A stretch of DNA of 64,000 bases, taken from positions 1,632,405 to 1,696,404 of the forward strand of contig NC_052505.1 of the NCBI RefSeq assembly GCF_014356525.2. The letters are read 5' to 3'. The notes under the pieces were generated by a model that saw nothing but the letters and a program-made list of their open reading frames with translations, did not search any database and had not been told where the DNA came from. Shown here piece by piece: positions 10,253 through 21,679 of the stretch. Made by a program: the position numbers and the translations under genes. The stretch comes from Nilaparvata lugens. Its lineage: Eukaryota; Arthropoda; Insecta; Hemiptera; Delphacidae. Position 1 is the stretch's first letter. Every line of letters starts with the position of its first letter.

Positions 10253-11228
10253 AATAAATATGATAAGAAATCAAGGAAAACATTATTATCAAACCGATTA
10301 CTAACCTTCCTTAATAAATTTAATCTTGGCATAGGACCGCATGGCAACAATCCAATGTTTAATTCCTTCCAGCCGTTAGAAGCCTGCAATAAGGAAAAGA
10401 ACAATTTTAAATATGTAATTAAATTATATACATCAGATAAAAAAGGACACAAGCGGGGATAATAAAATTAAAATTTGTTAATTACCTTTTTAAGAGAAAA
10501 AATTGAGCAGTTAGGTTAATAGTTATGAAACTCGACAGCGAATTCTGTAGAACCAGTGACCAGCTGGCCAAAGCCACCCAAATCAAACGAATGTAATGTC
10601 TGTTGAACATATGTTTATAAAAAGAAATACTGTACCCAAAAAGTTATTTATTATTGTTATTTATTATATTTATTAATGTCGATATATTTATTTATATGTT
10701 TTATATTTATTACTTTTAATTATGCCACGTTTGTTACCTGAAAAGAGTTAAAGTGAATACAAGCTACCAAAAAACCAAAAAGCCATTAGCAAAAGAAAAG
10801 TATTGTACCTGATGTATAGAAAATTATTTATATTAAGACCTAAGAAATACTATAAGACATAAGCCCAGAAGTTTGTGAATCGAATTATTGTCTAAAAGGA
10901 ATCACTTGTGAGAATTATGAAATGTGTGTAGTTAGGTTGGTGGCCCTGCAAGCGGCGAATTTAAAAATTACTATATGTTTTAAGTGCTGTCAGGAAGAGT
11001 ACGTTTAGAAGCTTATATTTATGATATTTTATGTGTGTTGAGGAGGAGAATTGTTATTGTATTTGATAAAGGTATAAAGGAGATGCAGCAAATATGTCTG
11101 CGAACTGTGATAGAAGTATGAGAGTATAATTTATAAATAAAGTATAGTGTATATCGATGTATTGAAGGGTGGGTTTTCATTAAAAACATTGTGATTCTCA
11201 AATATTTTGAATTCAAACCAGGGGCGCG
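10253..11228 (+). other. 3' non-coding part of the LTR element internal region
   Basis: AT-rich and without a long frame. A pol gene would be expected here or upstream in an autonomous element, and none is visible. The sequence just before the 3' LTR (CCAGGGGCGCG) is only weakly polypurine. Confidence 0.5.
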
Positions 11229-12664
11229 TGTAACATATTAAATCTGGGTAGACTAAAAGCCCTAACAGAAACAGTAATAGGTCTGAAATAAAGTAACTGG
11301 CTAATATCGCCAAATAGATAATAACTAAGATAAGATAGCATCAGCTTGTTCTGGCTAAATGGTACAAGAACCTAAAAAGGATTTGAAGGAGTTTATTGCT
11401 CATAAATAGATTATTATATAAAATATTTGAAGATTGAGGTTATGTACATGTATTCACGGATCGGTGACCTAGAGATCGATCAAACCGAAGAACGTAGAAT
11501 CTGACCAAAACCCCTTGGCAGAGCTTTATTGCAATCAGATGGTGTGCAATATGAAAAAACACCCGTCCACGTGGCTAATTATTAGGTAGCATGGAATTAA
11601 TATTAATGTATAGAATATTAACTAGCATGCAAAGAGCATAAATAAAAAACCAAATAAAAATAATTTAATGTATTCAGGAAGTGAGAGTTACCAGGCGCAT
11701 GAATACGAATAAAATTTGCATGCACCAATAGTAAAACGGCAGTTAATAGGCGGCAACTGTAGGCCAGTTCAAAAATATTTCTATATATTTATATAAATGT
11801 ACTAGATTTTGTGTTAAAATTTGTGTAATCTATGTTATCGATATGGCTCGAATGCAAAGAAATTATTAATCATATAATCTAAGCAATATTTTGGTATTTT
11901 TTGTAAGATCTATTTGAACCTAAATGGCGGAGGACTAAGATATTTAAATTTTATGCTAATTTGAAAGTCGGAAAGAGGATCTGTAAAACTTGAGAAGGAA
12001 GAACCAGCACTCGCCAGCCAAATGCCACCATAAGAGGACCCCAAATATTTTAGAGCGAAGTACCTTACTAATGATTTTGTAAAAGTTAAAGTTAAAGTAA
12101 ATTATTAAATTTCTTAAAAGACTTCGTGATGCTATTGTGAAGCAGAAGTCATTTTTCATTTTAATTAAATTTATAATCCCTTGGAGGAGACGATTCCGGT
12201 ACCATATTCCCGGACCACATGGAGTTGGATCGACATCGGCGGCTTACAAGAAGATTTTCGACACGTGAGTGATTAAATTTGAATTAGTGATGGGCGCCCT
12301 AGTGCTTCGAATTAATCTGATGATCAAAGCTAGCTCGCCGAAAGGGTTTTATTATAAATTGAGAAATAATAAGAGTAATACTTGCGCAAGTAAAAATTAG
12401 TATTAAAGGTATTAATTGAAAGAAAAATATAGATCAATATTTTAGAAATTTCTATTTAATCAAAGAAGTACGAAATCTAGGCTATCAAACGTATGCATAC
12501 AATATTTAATTTTTTGCAATACAATTTGCGATATTTATCATAGTTCTAATTCACTAGATGAATGGCTCTACCTATTCCGTCAGGTGCCGAATCTTGCACC
12601 CTGAGATAAAAATGTATATTAGATACAAATAAATCTACTAAATACTAGAGATTTTAATATATAA
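11229..12664 (+). mobile_element. 3' LTR, truncated
   Basis: Starts TGTAACATATTAAATCTGGG and tracks the 5' LTR closely until GATTTTAATATA at about 12660, then switches to unrelated sequence. About 550 bp of the LTR end, including the CA terminus, are missing, so no target duplication can be checked. A deletion, a later rearrangement or an assembly misjoin would all explain this. Confidence 0.85.
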
Positions 12665-13270
12665 GTATATGTATGAATGATTATGTTTATCTATTCACAT
12701 TTTTAATGATATGTCATATCATTCCAATTTGTAGAGATTTGAGTGAAATATTTTTGTTGTTAATTAGTTCTAAAATATCAAAATTTGACATTTTTAATTT
12801 AGTCATTAGTTTTGAAGTGTTAATTGGACTTTTTGAAGTGAAAAGTGAAATCTAACCTCCTTTTTTGAGACTTCTATTTGTAAAAATTTGGGAGAAGACA
12901 GTTTTGGGCTATGCCTGTTGTCTTCTCCCAATCATATTTTAATTATGATTTGTGATTGTGAATAAAATAAATTTAATATAAGAAATAAATATTATAAAGA
13001 GTTTGTTATATGTCTTGAATATTCTAAATTGGCAATAACATAAATGAATCGAATTCATAGTCTGTTGAGAATGATATTCTATCGATCAATAAATAAATAA
13101 ATATGTACAAGTACTTCATGAATAGTGTTGATCACAAAAGAGGTGGAACCTTCCCGTAAGAGATCCCCAACATCAAAAGCCTTACGCATTTACTTATTTA
13201 TTTCCTCCCAATCATTCATTTGATAAATTCAATGTTTTCCTATTTCTTCAATTTTCTTTCATTCATTTTC
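12665..13270. other. Non-coding sequence with LINE-tail-like repeat E
   Basis: Contains a repeat reading AAATTTGGGAGAAGACAG-TTTTGGGCTATGCCTG, followed by TTCTCCCAATCATATTT and an AATAAATAAAT-type tail (about 12880-12975). The first half is also found inverted at 44800-44960. Similar TTTTGGGC..GCCTGTT copies are at about 1540, 16490, 20205, 34790, 41150, 54825 and 61690. I see no gene. Confidence 0.45.
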
Positions 13271-13272
13271 AC

Positions 13273-13570
13273 ACAAAATGATGTTGAGATTGTAAATTCA
13301 ATAAAAGCCTCACGCATTTTCACTTATCTGTTTTCTCCTAATCATTCAATTAAAAAATTCAATGTTTCCTATTTCTTCAATTTTCTAATTGACCGAGTGA
13401 AGTGAGGTCTAAAGGTGCGTACAAAATGATGTTGAGATTGTAAATTCAATAAAAGCCTCAAGCATTTTCACTTATCTGTTTTCTCCTAATCATTAAATTT
13501 AAAAATTCAATGTTTCCTATTTCTTCAATTTTCTTATTGACCGAGTGAAGTGAGGTCTAAAGGTGCGTAC
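13273..13570. repeat. 148-bp tandem duplication spanning a Helitron boundary
   Basis: Two units (13273-13420 and 13421-13568), beginning ACAAAATGATGTTGAGATTG. Each ends with the 5' end of a family-A Helitron-like element (TTGACCGAGTGAAG) plus the first bases of MITE C (AGGTGCGTAC). Only the second unit continues into the complete elements. Confidence 0.75.
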
Positions 13571-13723
13571 AGATTTCCGCGCCGCGAACATAAGCAATTC
13601 ACTTCTAATCAGCTGACTATATCTATATTTTTTCAGAAACGGTAAGATACAGTTATAAAAAGCTTGGCATCAGCTGATAAAAGTGAATTGCTCATGTTCG
13701 CGGCGCGTATATCTGTAGGCCCT
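13561..13723. mobile_element. MITE family C nested in the Helitron-like element
   Basis: Starts AGGTGCGTACAG and carries the CGCGCCGCGAAC arms and TCAGCTGA motifs of the family. It splits the Helitron phrase GGTCTAAGATTCAAGTCG, leaving TAA on the left and a mutated TTAGATTC on the right, which fits the TAA duplication seen at other copies. Confidence 0.65.
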
Positions 13724-14274
13724 TTTAGATTCAAGTCGACGGTTTGACATTTCTCCTAATGTTTGAATGTTTAAATGTTCATATGTTTATTTGTTGCGCA
13801 TTTACGGCGAAACGCGGTAATAGATTTTCATGACTTTGACAGGTATGTTCCTTTTTAAATTGCGCGTCGACGTATGTGCAAGGTTTTTGGAAATTTTGCA
13901 TTTCAAGGATAATAATAAAGGAAAGAGGAGCCTCCTTCATAGGCCAATATTAGATTAAAAATCAGACTATAGAATTATTCATCATGAATGAGCTGTTTAA
14001 TGGACTATAATACTACCCGTTCAAATACATCGAACATCTTGAAATTATATCTTTCCAGCAACGTTAGTAGACAGTTGACTATAATACTACCCGTTCAAAA
14101 ACATCGAACATCTTGAAAATGTATCTTTCCATCAACGTTGTGGACAGTTGCAGCCAGACCTGATAACAGTGCTCACACTCACATTCCGGGACGACACGTC
14201 ACGGTACGATAGGACTGAAAGCTCTATGTTTATTCAGGATTTTTTCTAGACATTTTGAATTGATAAATTATTCA

Positions 14275-14684
14275 CTAGTAGTTCTGTGAACAGTAGACCT
14301 CACGCAGTAGACCTCATTCACAAGTACCTGATTGAAACTATAGACCTTATGAAAATACAGCAATAGACTGGCTTCTCCACACACATCTGTGAAATCACTT
14401 GTCAGCTGATTTATGATGAATAATTAGTCTGATTTTCAATCTAATATTGGCCTCTGAAGGAGGCTCCTTTTTCCTCTTATATTATCCTTGAAATGCAAAA
14501 TTTCCAAAAACCTTCTATATACGTCGACGCGCAATTAAAAAAGGAACATACCTGTCAAATTTCATGAAAATCTATTACCGCGTTTCGCCGTAAATGCGCA
14601 ACATATAAACATATGAAACATTTAAACATTAAGAGAAATGCCAAACCGTCGACTTGAATCTTAGACCTCACTTCGCTAGGTCAA
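14275..14684 (-). mobile_element. Helitron-like element, family A, complete
   Basis: 410 bp, CTAGTAGTTCTG to CTAGGTCAA. Left flank GATAAATTATTCA and right flank TTAATTTTTGAG join exactly into the empty-site sequence present in other A2 copies (reverse complement at about 17645-17670). The insertion point is A^T with no target duplication. Confidence 0.8.
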
Positions 14685-14760
14685 TTAATTTTTGAGAAAA
14701 CATAACAACAGGTCAATGTAACTTACTGAGCGCGAGGTCTAATGTTCATAGAACCATCAG

Positions 14761-15577
14761 TTATAATTCCTTAATTCAACAACGAGAAATTATGATGTGA
14801 TTGTGTAAATTTGATAAATAAATTTGAATAATGGCTGCATCAGGAGCAAACTCTTCGAGTTCTACCCAGCAGCTGCTTGAAACAAGATTTTCACACTTCC
14901 AGCTGCATTACCAAGAAGTGTCCTGATGAAAAAATGATGCCGGCAAGATAAAGAGGATTCCAGCTCACTTACTTGAGTTCTTTGATTTGCGAAAAAGTTT
15001 TAGACAGATTGCTCCAAGCTGAAGCTTCAAGGGTTTTTTCCTTCTGAACAGAACGCATCTGTTGATGGGGTGTCTTCTCCCTTGCAAGTTTTTTTTCTTA
15101 TCCGGAACCATACAGCAGCTCTCACATTTGCGTTCTCATATTCTTGTTTCCTTACCCGGAGATTCACAATGGCGAGTAAGAGGGTATTATCCATTACGTC
15201 CCTCTTTGTTTTCTTCCTCAGTGCATCGTGGTTGATTAGATAAAATGTTCAGCGTTGATTATATATCTGTATTTTCCAACTACTTCCGATTTGTTAGTTT
15301 TACTAAGATTTGTTTAGTATATTATATTCTTAGAATAAAATATGCTGTGAAGATTGATATACTCCTGGTACTATGTAGAATATAATCATAAAAATAAAAT
15401 TGATTTATTTAACTACTTTCGAGCTATATGCTAGTTTCACTGAGATTTGTTTACTATATTATATTCCTAGAATATAATATGCTATGAAGAATCCTGGTAC
15501 TTAAAAGAATATAATCCTAGAATATAAAATTGAATTTGTATTATTCAACTAATTCCGAGCTATATGTTACTTTTACT
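14761..15577. other. Non-coding stretch, no recognised gene
   Basis: No repeat family with clear ends. It contains a 24-codon signal-peptide-like frame (ATG 15169, stop 15241; MASKRVLSITSLFVFF...), which is too short to call a gene. Two diverged direct repeats (TTTGTTTAGTATATTATATTC and TTTGTTTACTATATTATATTC, about 15310 and 15448) lie in the AT-rich part. Confidence 0.3.
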
Positions 15578-15943
15578 ATAGTGAGGTCCACGTTATAATG
15601 GCAGTGTTTGATTAGCAAAGTATTGCTATCCTTGTCTATCATTAAACAAAGCGGATAGCGCTATCTCTTTCTCGCTTGGCTCTGTTGCCAGATCGTCTTT
15701 TAACAATGTATAATTAATAATTAATTAGCAAAATATTCCATCTTGATTATTGAAATTCATTATGAATTTATTGAAAAATATGATTTCTTGCTTAATAAAA
15801 TATAATTGATCATTTGAAACGAGAATTATCAGTTGATATAAGCCTATATCAGCTACCGTCTATGGAAGGCATTGACAAGACAGAGGTTCGGCAAAGTTGT
15901 TCTCCCATCTTTCTCCTCTGGCATTAAAATTTGGATCTCACTA
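15578..15943. mobile_element. TIR MITE family B, nearly full length
   Basis: Begins TATAGTGAGGTCCACGTTAT. The body carries TATCCTTGTCTATCATT and GATAGCGCTATCTC, and the end is a degraded inverse terminal repeat (TTGGATCTCACTA). Other copies show TA at both sides of TAGTGAGG...CCTCACTA, so a TA target and a Tc1/mariner affinity are inferred. It has no transposase. Confidence 0.65.
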
Positions 15944-16289
15944 AACGATTTATTCAGTTTATTATATTCCTGGAATATTTTCAATTCTCCAGTGTTATAG
16001 ATTCTTGGATAGCCTTTTAGAAAAAAATGTTTTGTCTATAATCATTATACAATGGACATTTGATAAGGATTTGATGCCAGAAGAGTAAATTGAGGTTGAG
16101 TCTCGAATGACTTATGACAATAAAGTGTAAATCAATATCAACAATATGACACATGGAATATCATGTCAAATATCAATATCACACTATAAAAAGATATATT
16201 GTAAAATTTCTCCATATCAACATGGAATAAGAGCGATATTGTCAGTTGCGCATAATTTATTTATTTATACATTGAAAGATACAATATTG

Positions 16290-16460
16290 ATTGATTGATC
16301 CTCCAGTGATTGATACAATAAGTACATCATCAAAATGATAGGAGGGGAAAAATAGGGTGACATTGTGCTATTCCTCTCCCAAATTTATATAAGGTTACAC
16401 ATAGTCCGAAACAGGTTGTCTTTGTGGTCATTTCACGAAATTAATTTCCTTCGCAAAAAT
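16290..16460 (-). repeat. Dispersed 3'-tail repeat of Penelope-like type
   Basis: ATTGATACAATAAGTACATC followed by AAATGATAGGAGGGG, GTGCTATTCCTCTCCC and GGTTACACATAGTCCGAAA. The same block lies directly next to the GIY-YIG remnant at 33790-33950, so it is probably the 3' untranslated tail of that family. Further copies: 18420-18560, 37295, 38935, 39354, 40384 and 63545. Confidence 0.5.
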
Positions 16461-16921
16461 CATTCTTAACTATGAATGATTGGGAAATGAACAGCAGGCT
16501 TAAAGCCCAAAACTGTTCCTCTCCCAAATTTGGATAGAATTTGTTCAAGAACTAGAGTTATGTCTATCACTTCATTTTTGTCCAATTTTTAATTCCAAAT
16601 CTTATATCTGAGCCAAACTTGAGTTCCAATGCACTCAAGCCTAATTAGTGGTCTTGATATTATTAGACTCTGAACTCTGATCTAACTCTGATTAAACTCT
16701 GGTCCAACGAAAAAAACTACTCTACAGATGAAAATAAATTGTAAGTTTCATTTGTTCGAATGCTAATTAATGAATAATTATTATTATTTTCGTTAAAAAA
16801 ACACCACTGATGATGATGCCTTGGATGCATTAGAACTATAGTTTGGCTTGAATAAATTATGTGGGACTGACAATATCACTTCCATTTCATGTTATCATAC
16901 AATTTTCAATGAAAATCCTTT

Positions 16922-16970
16922 TAACCTAACCTAACCTAACCTAACCTAACCTAACCTAACCTAACCTAAT
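16922..16970. repeat. Interstitial telomere-type repeat (CCTAA)n
   Basis: About nine to ten perfect CCTAA units, i.e. TTAGG on the other strand, the ancestral insect telomere repeat. It is surrounded by ordinary non-telomeric DNA, so it is an interstitial site. Confidence 0.9.
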
Positions 16971-17592
16971 ATAAAGAGGCCGAAATTTGTCCTTGTTTTA
17001 TCAAGAATTGTATTCAAAGTGAATTTTCTGCTTTTTTTTCCTGTGTCCCGAAAAATCGTTGATAACACTATTGATGCAAGTGGAGATTTTCTAATTTTCA
17101 CCTTTTCTGTTCTTTTCTCCTGTATCCCAAATAATCGTTGATCACTATTGGTCCAAGTAAAGCTTTACAAATTCCCAGCATATCTCGATTCCACCCCACC
17201 TATTCCACCATAGCACTCATCACAGATTTTAATTAGTTCGGCATGTATTCGATTCGAATTCTTGCTCACGCTACGAATACTGTGACACTTTTTCAATAAT
17301 GAAACAATTCAATAGAATGTCAGGCTGAGTGGCACTAGATGCGCCGATTAAGTGGCTCAATGAATCTGAGGTCCACGTTATAATGGCAGTATTTGATCAA
17401 CATTGGTCTTGCTATCCTTGTCTATTATTCGACAAAGCAGATAGCGCCATCTTTTTCCACCTCTGCATTGTTGCTAGTTCGTCTTTCAACAATGTAGAAA
17501 TATAATCGATTAACAGAATATTTTATTTCAATCATGGAAGTTTATTGAACCATTAAAAATATATATTATTTTGTTAAATGGAATATAATTAA

Positions 17593-18219
17593 CAAGTAGT
17601 TCTGTGAACAGTAGACCTCGCGCTTAATAAGTTACATTGTTATGTTTTCTCAAAAATTAATAAATAATTTATCAATTTAAAATGTCTAGAAAAAATCCTA
17701 AATAAAAAAGAGCTTTCTGTCCTATCGTACCGCGTGACGTGTCGTCCAGAATGTGAGTGTGAGCGCTGTTATCAGGTCTGGCTGCAACTGTCTACAACGT
17801 TGATGGAAAGATACATTTTCAAGATGTTCGGTGTTTTTGAACGGGTAGTATTATAGTCAAATGTCTACTAGCGTTGATGGAAAGATATTTTTTCAAGATG
17901 ATCGATGTTTTTGAACGGGTAGTATTATAGTCCACTGAACAGCTGATGAATAATTCTATAGTCTGATTTTCAATCTAATATTGGCTTATGAAGGAGGCTC
18001 CTTTTTCCTCTTATATTATCATTAAAATGCAAAATCTCCAAAAACCTTGTATATACGTCGACGCGCAATAAATTAAGAAAGGAACATACCTGTCAAATTT
18101 CATGAAAATCTATTACCGCGTTTCGCTGTAAATGCGCAAGCGCAACATATAAACATTTACACATTAAGAGAAATGCCAAACCGTCGACTGTAATCTTAGA
18201 CCTCACTTCGCTCGGTCAA
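17593..18219 (-). mobile_element. Helitron-like element, family A2
   Basis: Left end CAAGTAGTTCTGTGAACAG (CTAG mutated to CAAG), then the A2-specific half including CTATCGTACCGCGTGACGTG and ACGGGTAGTATTATAGTC, then the family-A half ending CTCGGTCAA. It contains the clean empty site used to date the insertion at 14275. Confidence 0.65.
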
Positions 18220-18221
18220 TC

Positions 18222-18413
18222 ATCCTTGAGATGCAAAATTTCCAAAAACTTTGTAAATACGTCGACGCGCAATTCAAAAAGGAACATACCTGTCAAATTT
18301 CATGAAAATCTTTCACCGCGTTTCGCCGTAAATGCGCAACATATAAACATTTACACATGAAGAGAAATGCCAAACCGTCGACTTGAATCTTAGACCTCAC
18401 TTCGCTCGGTCAA
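18222..18413 (-). mobile_element. Helitron-like fragment, 5' half only
   Basis: Repeats the last about 190 bp of the preceding element, from ATCCTTGAGATGCAAAATTTC to CTCGGTCAA, directly adjacent to it: a tandem partial duplication of the element end. Confidence 0.6.
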
Positions 18414-18946
18414 TAATCATAGGTTGTTATACTCAACCTATTTCGGACTATGTGTAGCCTTATCTAAATTTGGGATAGGAATTGCACAAGATTACCTTAT
18501 TTTTCCTCTCCTTATCAATTTGATGGGTACTTATTGTACTTTATGAATCAATAAAGAATGTCATGTCACTTTCACTCTCAATCATTTTTAACAAGAATAA
18601 ACCGTTGATATGACATCAAATATACCGGTATGAGCTATCCTCTATGGAAGGCAGTGGCAAAGCAGAGAATCGGCAACGCTGTTAACCTATCTTTTTTCAC
18701 TGCCATTATAACGTGGACCTCACCAGAGAGATTAGCTCCATTTCGGATGATTGTAATATTCACCTTTGTTGTAGAATTCCTTCTAGAAATTGGAGATCTT
18801 GCTTCTTTGATTCCTAATGAATTTCTTATTTCAAGGCTGAGTGTTGAACGCTACAAAATAAGATATCTTTCATTTTTTCATCCACCAAAGTACTTCAGTT
18901 TTGATGAAAATGAATGGAAATTGCATTTGTTTAAATGCTAATAAAT

Positions 18947-19430
18947 TAATAATTATTATTTAACGAAATCCCAGCAGTAGTAGCGCTCATCGAATTTCCA
19001 TCTAGCTGTTTACCCTGTTGTCAATATTTGCAGCAGCAAAAGTCTTCGGGGTGATTTACAGCATTCAATTTGGATCTTCGTTTGATAATAAAACCTCAGT
19101 TCAGTTTTTTTAAAATCCACTGTTCTACAAAGTTGATAGTATTTCAAGCTTGAATGGTAGAAAGAAATTGAAAGTCCCAACTCTACTCAATAAAGAATTT
19201 TTAATTTCATTCATTATTTTCTCGCAAGTATACTATAACATACACTGTAACTATAACTATAACACTGTGTTATCGGTTGAGTACGTTAAAATGTCGGTCC
19301 CGGCTGAAGTACGACAGTCGTAAGGCCCATTGATGGCTTTAATTGCATATATATTCAGGCGGTGGGACCTTCCCGCAAGGGACTCCCCAACAACAAAAGT
19401 TATACGAATTTACTTTTTCACTGTAAAGCC
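18947..19430. repeat. SINE body fragment and LINE-like 3' repeat
   Basis: 18947-19075 matches the SINE body at 3150-3280. 19280-19430 contains GGTGGGACCTTCCCGCAAGG followed by CAACAACAAAAG; a diverged copy is at 13140-13195. This hairpin-bearing phrase resembles LINE 3' untranslated ends seen in insects, but I see no attached reverse transcriptase. Confidence 0.4.
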
Positions 19431-19950
19431 TGGAATTCATTAGTAGAGTTAGTGGTAGAGTTCCTGGGCAAGTACTAACTATCTTGTGAACTCTCCCAAT
19501 GAAAACGTTCATGGTAGAGTACTAGTTTTTAGTAGAGTAGAGTGGGATAGCACTGTGGGATAGTACTCTACCACTTGCCTTCCCCCACCACCGCTCATCA
19601 CTCTACTCTACCACTACTATGCTAACGAAAACAGTCTCGAGCTAGTAGAGTAGAGTCGTGCCGTAGGCTATCAAGTTTAAGAAGTATTGTTATTTATTGA
19701 AAAGTATTGATTTATTGAAAATTGTTAATTTATTGAAAATTGTTAATTTATTGAAGTGTTTAAATGTTTTTATTTATGAAAAAGTTTTAACATTTTAAGG
19801 TTAGTTCTGTTCACTAGACAACACACTCTACCTACTCTTCTCAATTGTAGTGGAAGCAGTTACTGGAAGTAGAGTAGAGTAAGCTCGGTAGAGTTAGTAT
19901 GCCAGTTACTCGACCACTAGCTCTACTAGTGAAAATCAGACTCAACTATA
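19425..19950. repeat. AGTAGAGT-rich inverted repeat
   Basis: The octamer AGTAGAGT/ACTCTACT occurs many times in both orientations, with imperfect inverted ends (ATTAGTAGAGTTAGTGGTAG near 19440, inverse near 19910-19935). The spacing suggests an old TIR element of about 500 bp whose ends are subrepeat-rich. No protein. Confidence 0.5.
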
Positions 19951-20024
19951 GTGATTGAGTAATCGATATCAATTGTCAATATATTTTAGAAGTCGATGCA
20001 ATCAGAAATTTTATACAATTTATT

Positions 20025-20110
20025 ATCATATTCAGTTTATCATCATATTCAGTTTATCATCATATTGAGTTTATCATCATATTCAGTTTATCATCATATT
20101 CAGTTTATCT
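20025..20110. repeat. 18-bp tandem repeat
   Basis: Five units of TATCATCATATTCAGTT with one G variant, immediately before element F. Confidence 0.8.
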
Positions 20111-20112
20111 TA

Positions 20113-20852
20113 AATATCGAGGCACCGAGCTTCGCTCGTTATTCATTTATTGACTTTTGATAAACCGAACAAAATTCTTAAAAATGATTGGGGAAGTACT
20201 AACAGGCACAGCCCAAAACTGTTTCTTTCCCGAATTCTTATTTATACACTATAAAGAGTCCAGAAAGTGGGTTATGTTCCATACACTTGAATTCAGTTTC
20301 AATTTTCTGTTCAAACATTTGAAAACAAAAAAATATAATTTAGGTTATATACAAAACAAATTGAATAACAAAATAACACTCACTAATCACTTGAAATTGT
20401 GAAATAATGATCAACTATGAAAATTATGATAAATTATACTCTAGTTTAGGAGGATTATCATGTCATGTCAACAAATCAGATTATGTTGATCAAATCGATT
20501 AAATTGTCTAGCTAGATAAAAGTTCTCGCCGATTGATTATGATTACACAACTGGAAATAATTCTGTTTCTCTCCCACACAGGCACACGCATCTTCTGTTA
20601 TCGAGAGATGACGAAATTATCATCTGTTCTCCAAGGATGAATTATCCTTTTAATGTCGTTCAGCGAGTTTTTCAAAGAATGATACCTAGGGCAATCGAAT
20701 CTTTATATCATAAACCTACTATGTTCCAAATTTCGTGAAAATCGTTAGAGCCGTTTTCGAGTTCCGTTAAACATGAATAACTAGATATAAAAATACCCAT
20801 GTATGAAAATAGCCAGATATATACAGAAATTGCTCGCTTAATATAATAGGAT
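20113..20852 (+). mobile_element. Hairpin-headed element F, uninterrupted copy
   Basis: About 740 bp from ATATCGAGGCACCGAGCTTC (hairpin CGAGC-TTC-GCTCG) to TTAATATAATAGG. It is the reference for the interrupted copy at 1447 and for partial copies at 21680-22070, 22400-22605, 40920-41255 (reverse) and 63670-64000. No open frame of note. Confidence 0.6.
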
Positions 20853-21494
20853 ATTCCAAGATCTGGGTTGATACAAGAGGGTGATGATCGAAAATGTTGA
20901 ACACCCGACGATATTCCAACTTTCCAATTCTCCATAGACATTTGAGAAACAAGATAAAATTCAGAATCAATATCAGAAAAATGGAAATTGAAAGAGGATT
21001 TATTGTGAGGCGGTATTCAAAAAACAAACTCTCATTCAGGTGAGCTTGAATTTGACCAATTACGCTCTGAAAAATGTCTCTCCTTCATTGATGCAATATA
21101 CCCGCCGGCGAGAATCCAAATCTGGAAGCTGGGGAACTTCACCTCTCTAGAGAGTTGAAATGAATTTTCCATCCTAGTGGCATTGGACAGCTTTTGTATG
21201 GATTTATGAAGCGATTATGAATATTAATTAGAAAATCAATGGAGAAGGTGAATTGTCTATAGATGATCACGAATGGCCAATCCAATACTTCAAACATTGA
21301 TGATTTGACTAGTGATTAGCAGTACATTTCCTAGGTCAATGAAAAGAAATCTAGTAGAACAAAATTCCGATAAAATAGTTTAATTCAAATATTACTAAAG
21401 CACTTATCTGGGAAATAAATGTATGGGTTGAGCAAAATATATGCTTGAATACCTGAATTGTTATAGATAAATTGATGTTTCGTTTGATTTTTAA

Positions 21495-21679
21495 TTGACC
21501 GAGCAAAATCAGGTCTAAGATTCAAGTCGACGGTTTGGCATTTCTCTTAATGTTTGAATGTTTATATGTTGCGCATTTACAGCGAAACGCGGTAATAGAT
21601 TTCCATGAAATTTGACAGGTATGTTCCTTTTTAAATTGCTCGTCGACGTATATGCATGGTTTTTGGAAATTTTGCATTT
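21495..21679 (+). mobile_element. Helitron-like family A fragment
   Basis: Starts A|TTGACCGAGCAAAATC and stops abruptly at TTTTGCATTTG, where 3' sequence of element F begins. Only the 5' 185 bp survive. Confidence 0.65.

Larger units (their letters stand above)
13537..14760 (+). mobile_element. Helitron-like element, long variant (family A2), with two nested insertions
   Basis: 5' TTGACCGAGTGAAG after an A, and a degraded 3' end CATCAG before T. The first half is family A; the second half is different (TACTACCCGTTCAAA, GACGTGTCG, CTCAAAAATTAATAAATAATTT blocks) and is shared with 17593-18219 and 48851-50151. MITE C sits at 13561-13723 and a complete family-A copy at 14275-14684. Confidence 0.65.
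17363..18724. mobile_element. TIR MITE family B enlarged by nested insertions
   Basis: Left end GAGGTCCACGTTATAATGGC and right end inverse (CACTGCCATTATAACGTGG, ending CACC at 18724). Between them lie a Helitron-like A2 copy, a second Helitron fragment and a Penelope-type tail repeat. Confidence 0.6.
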
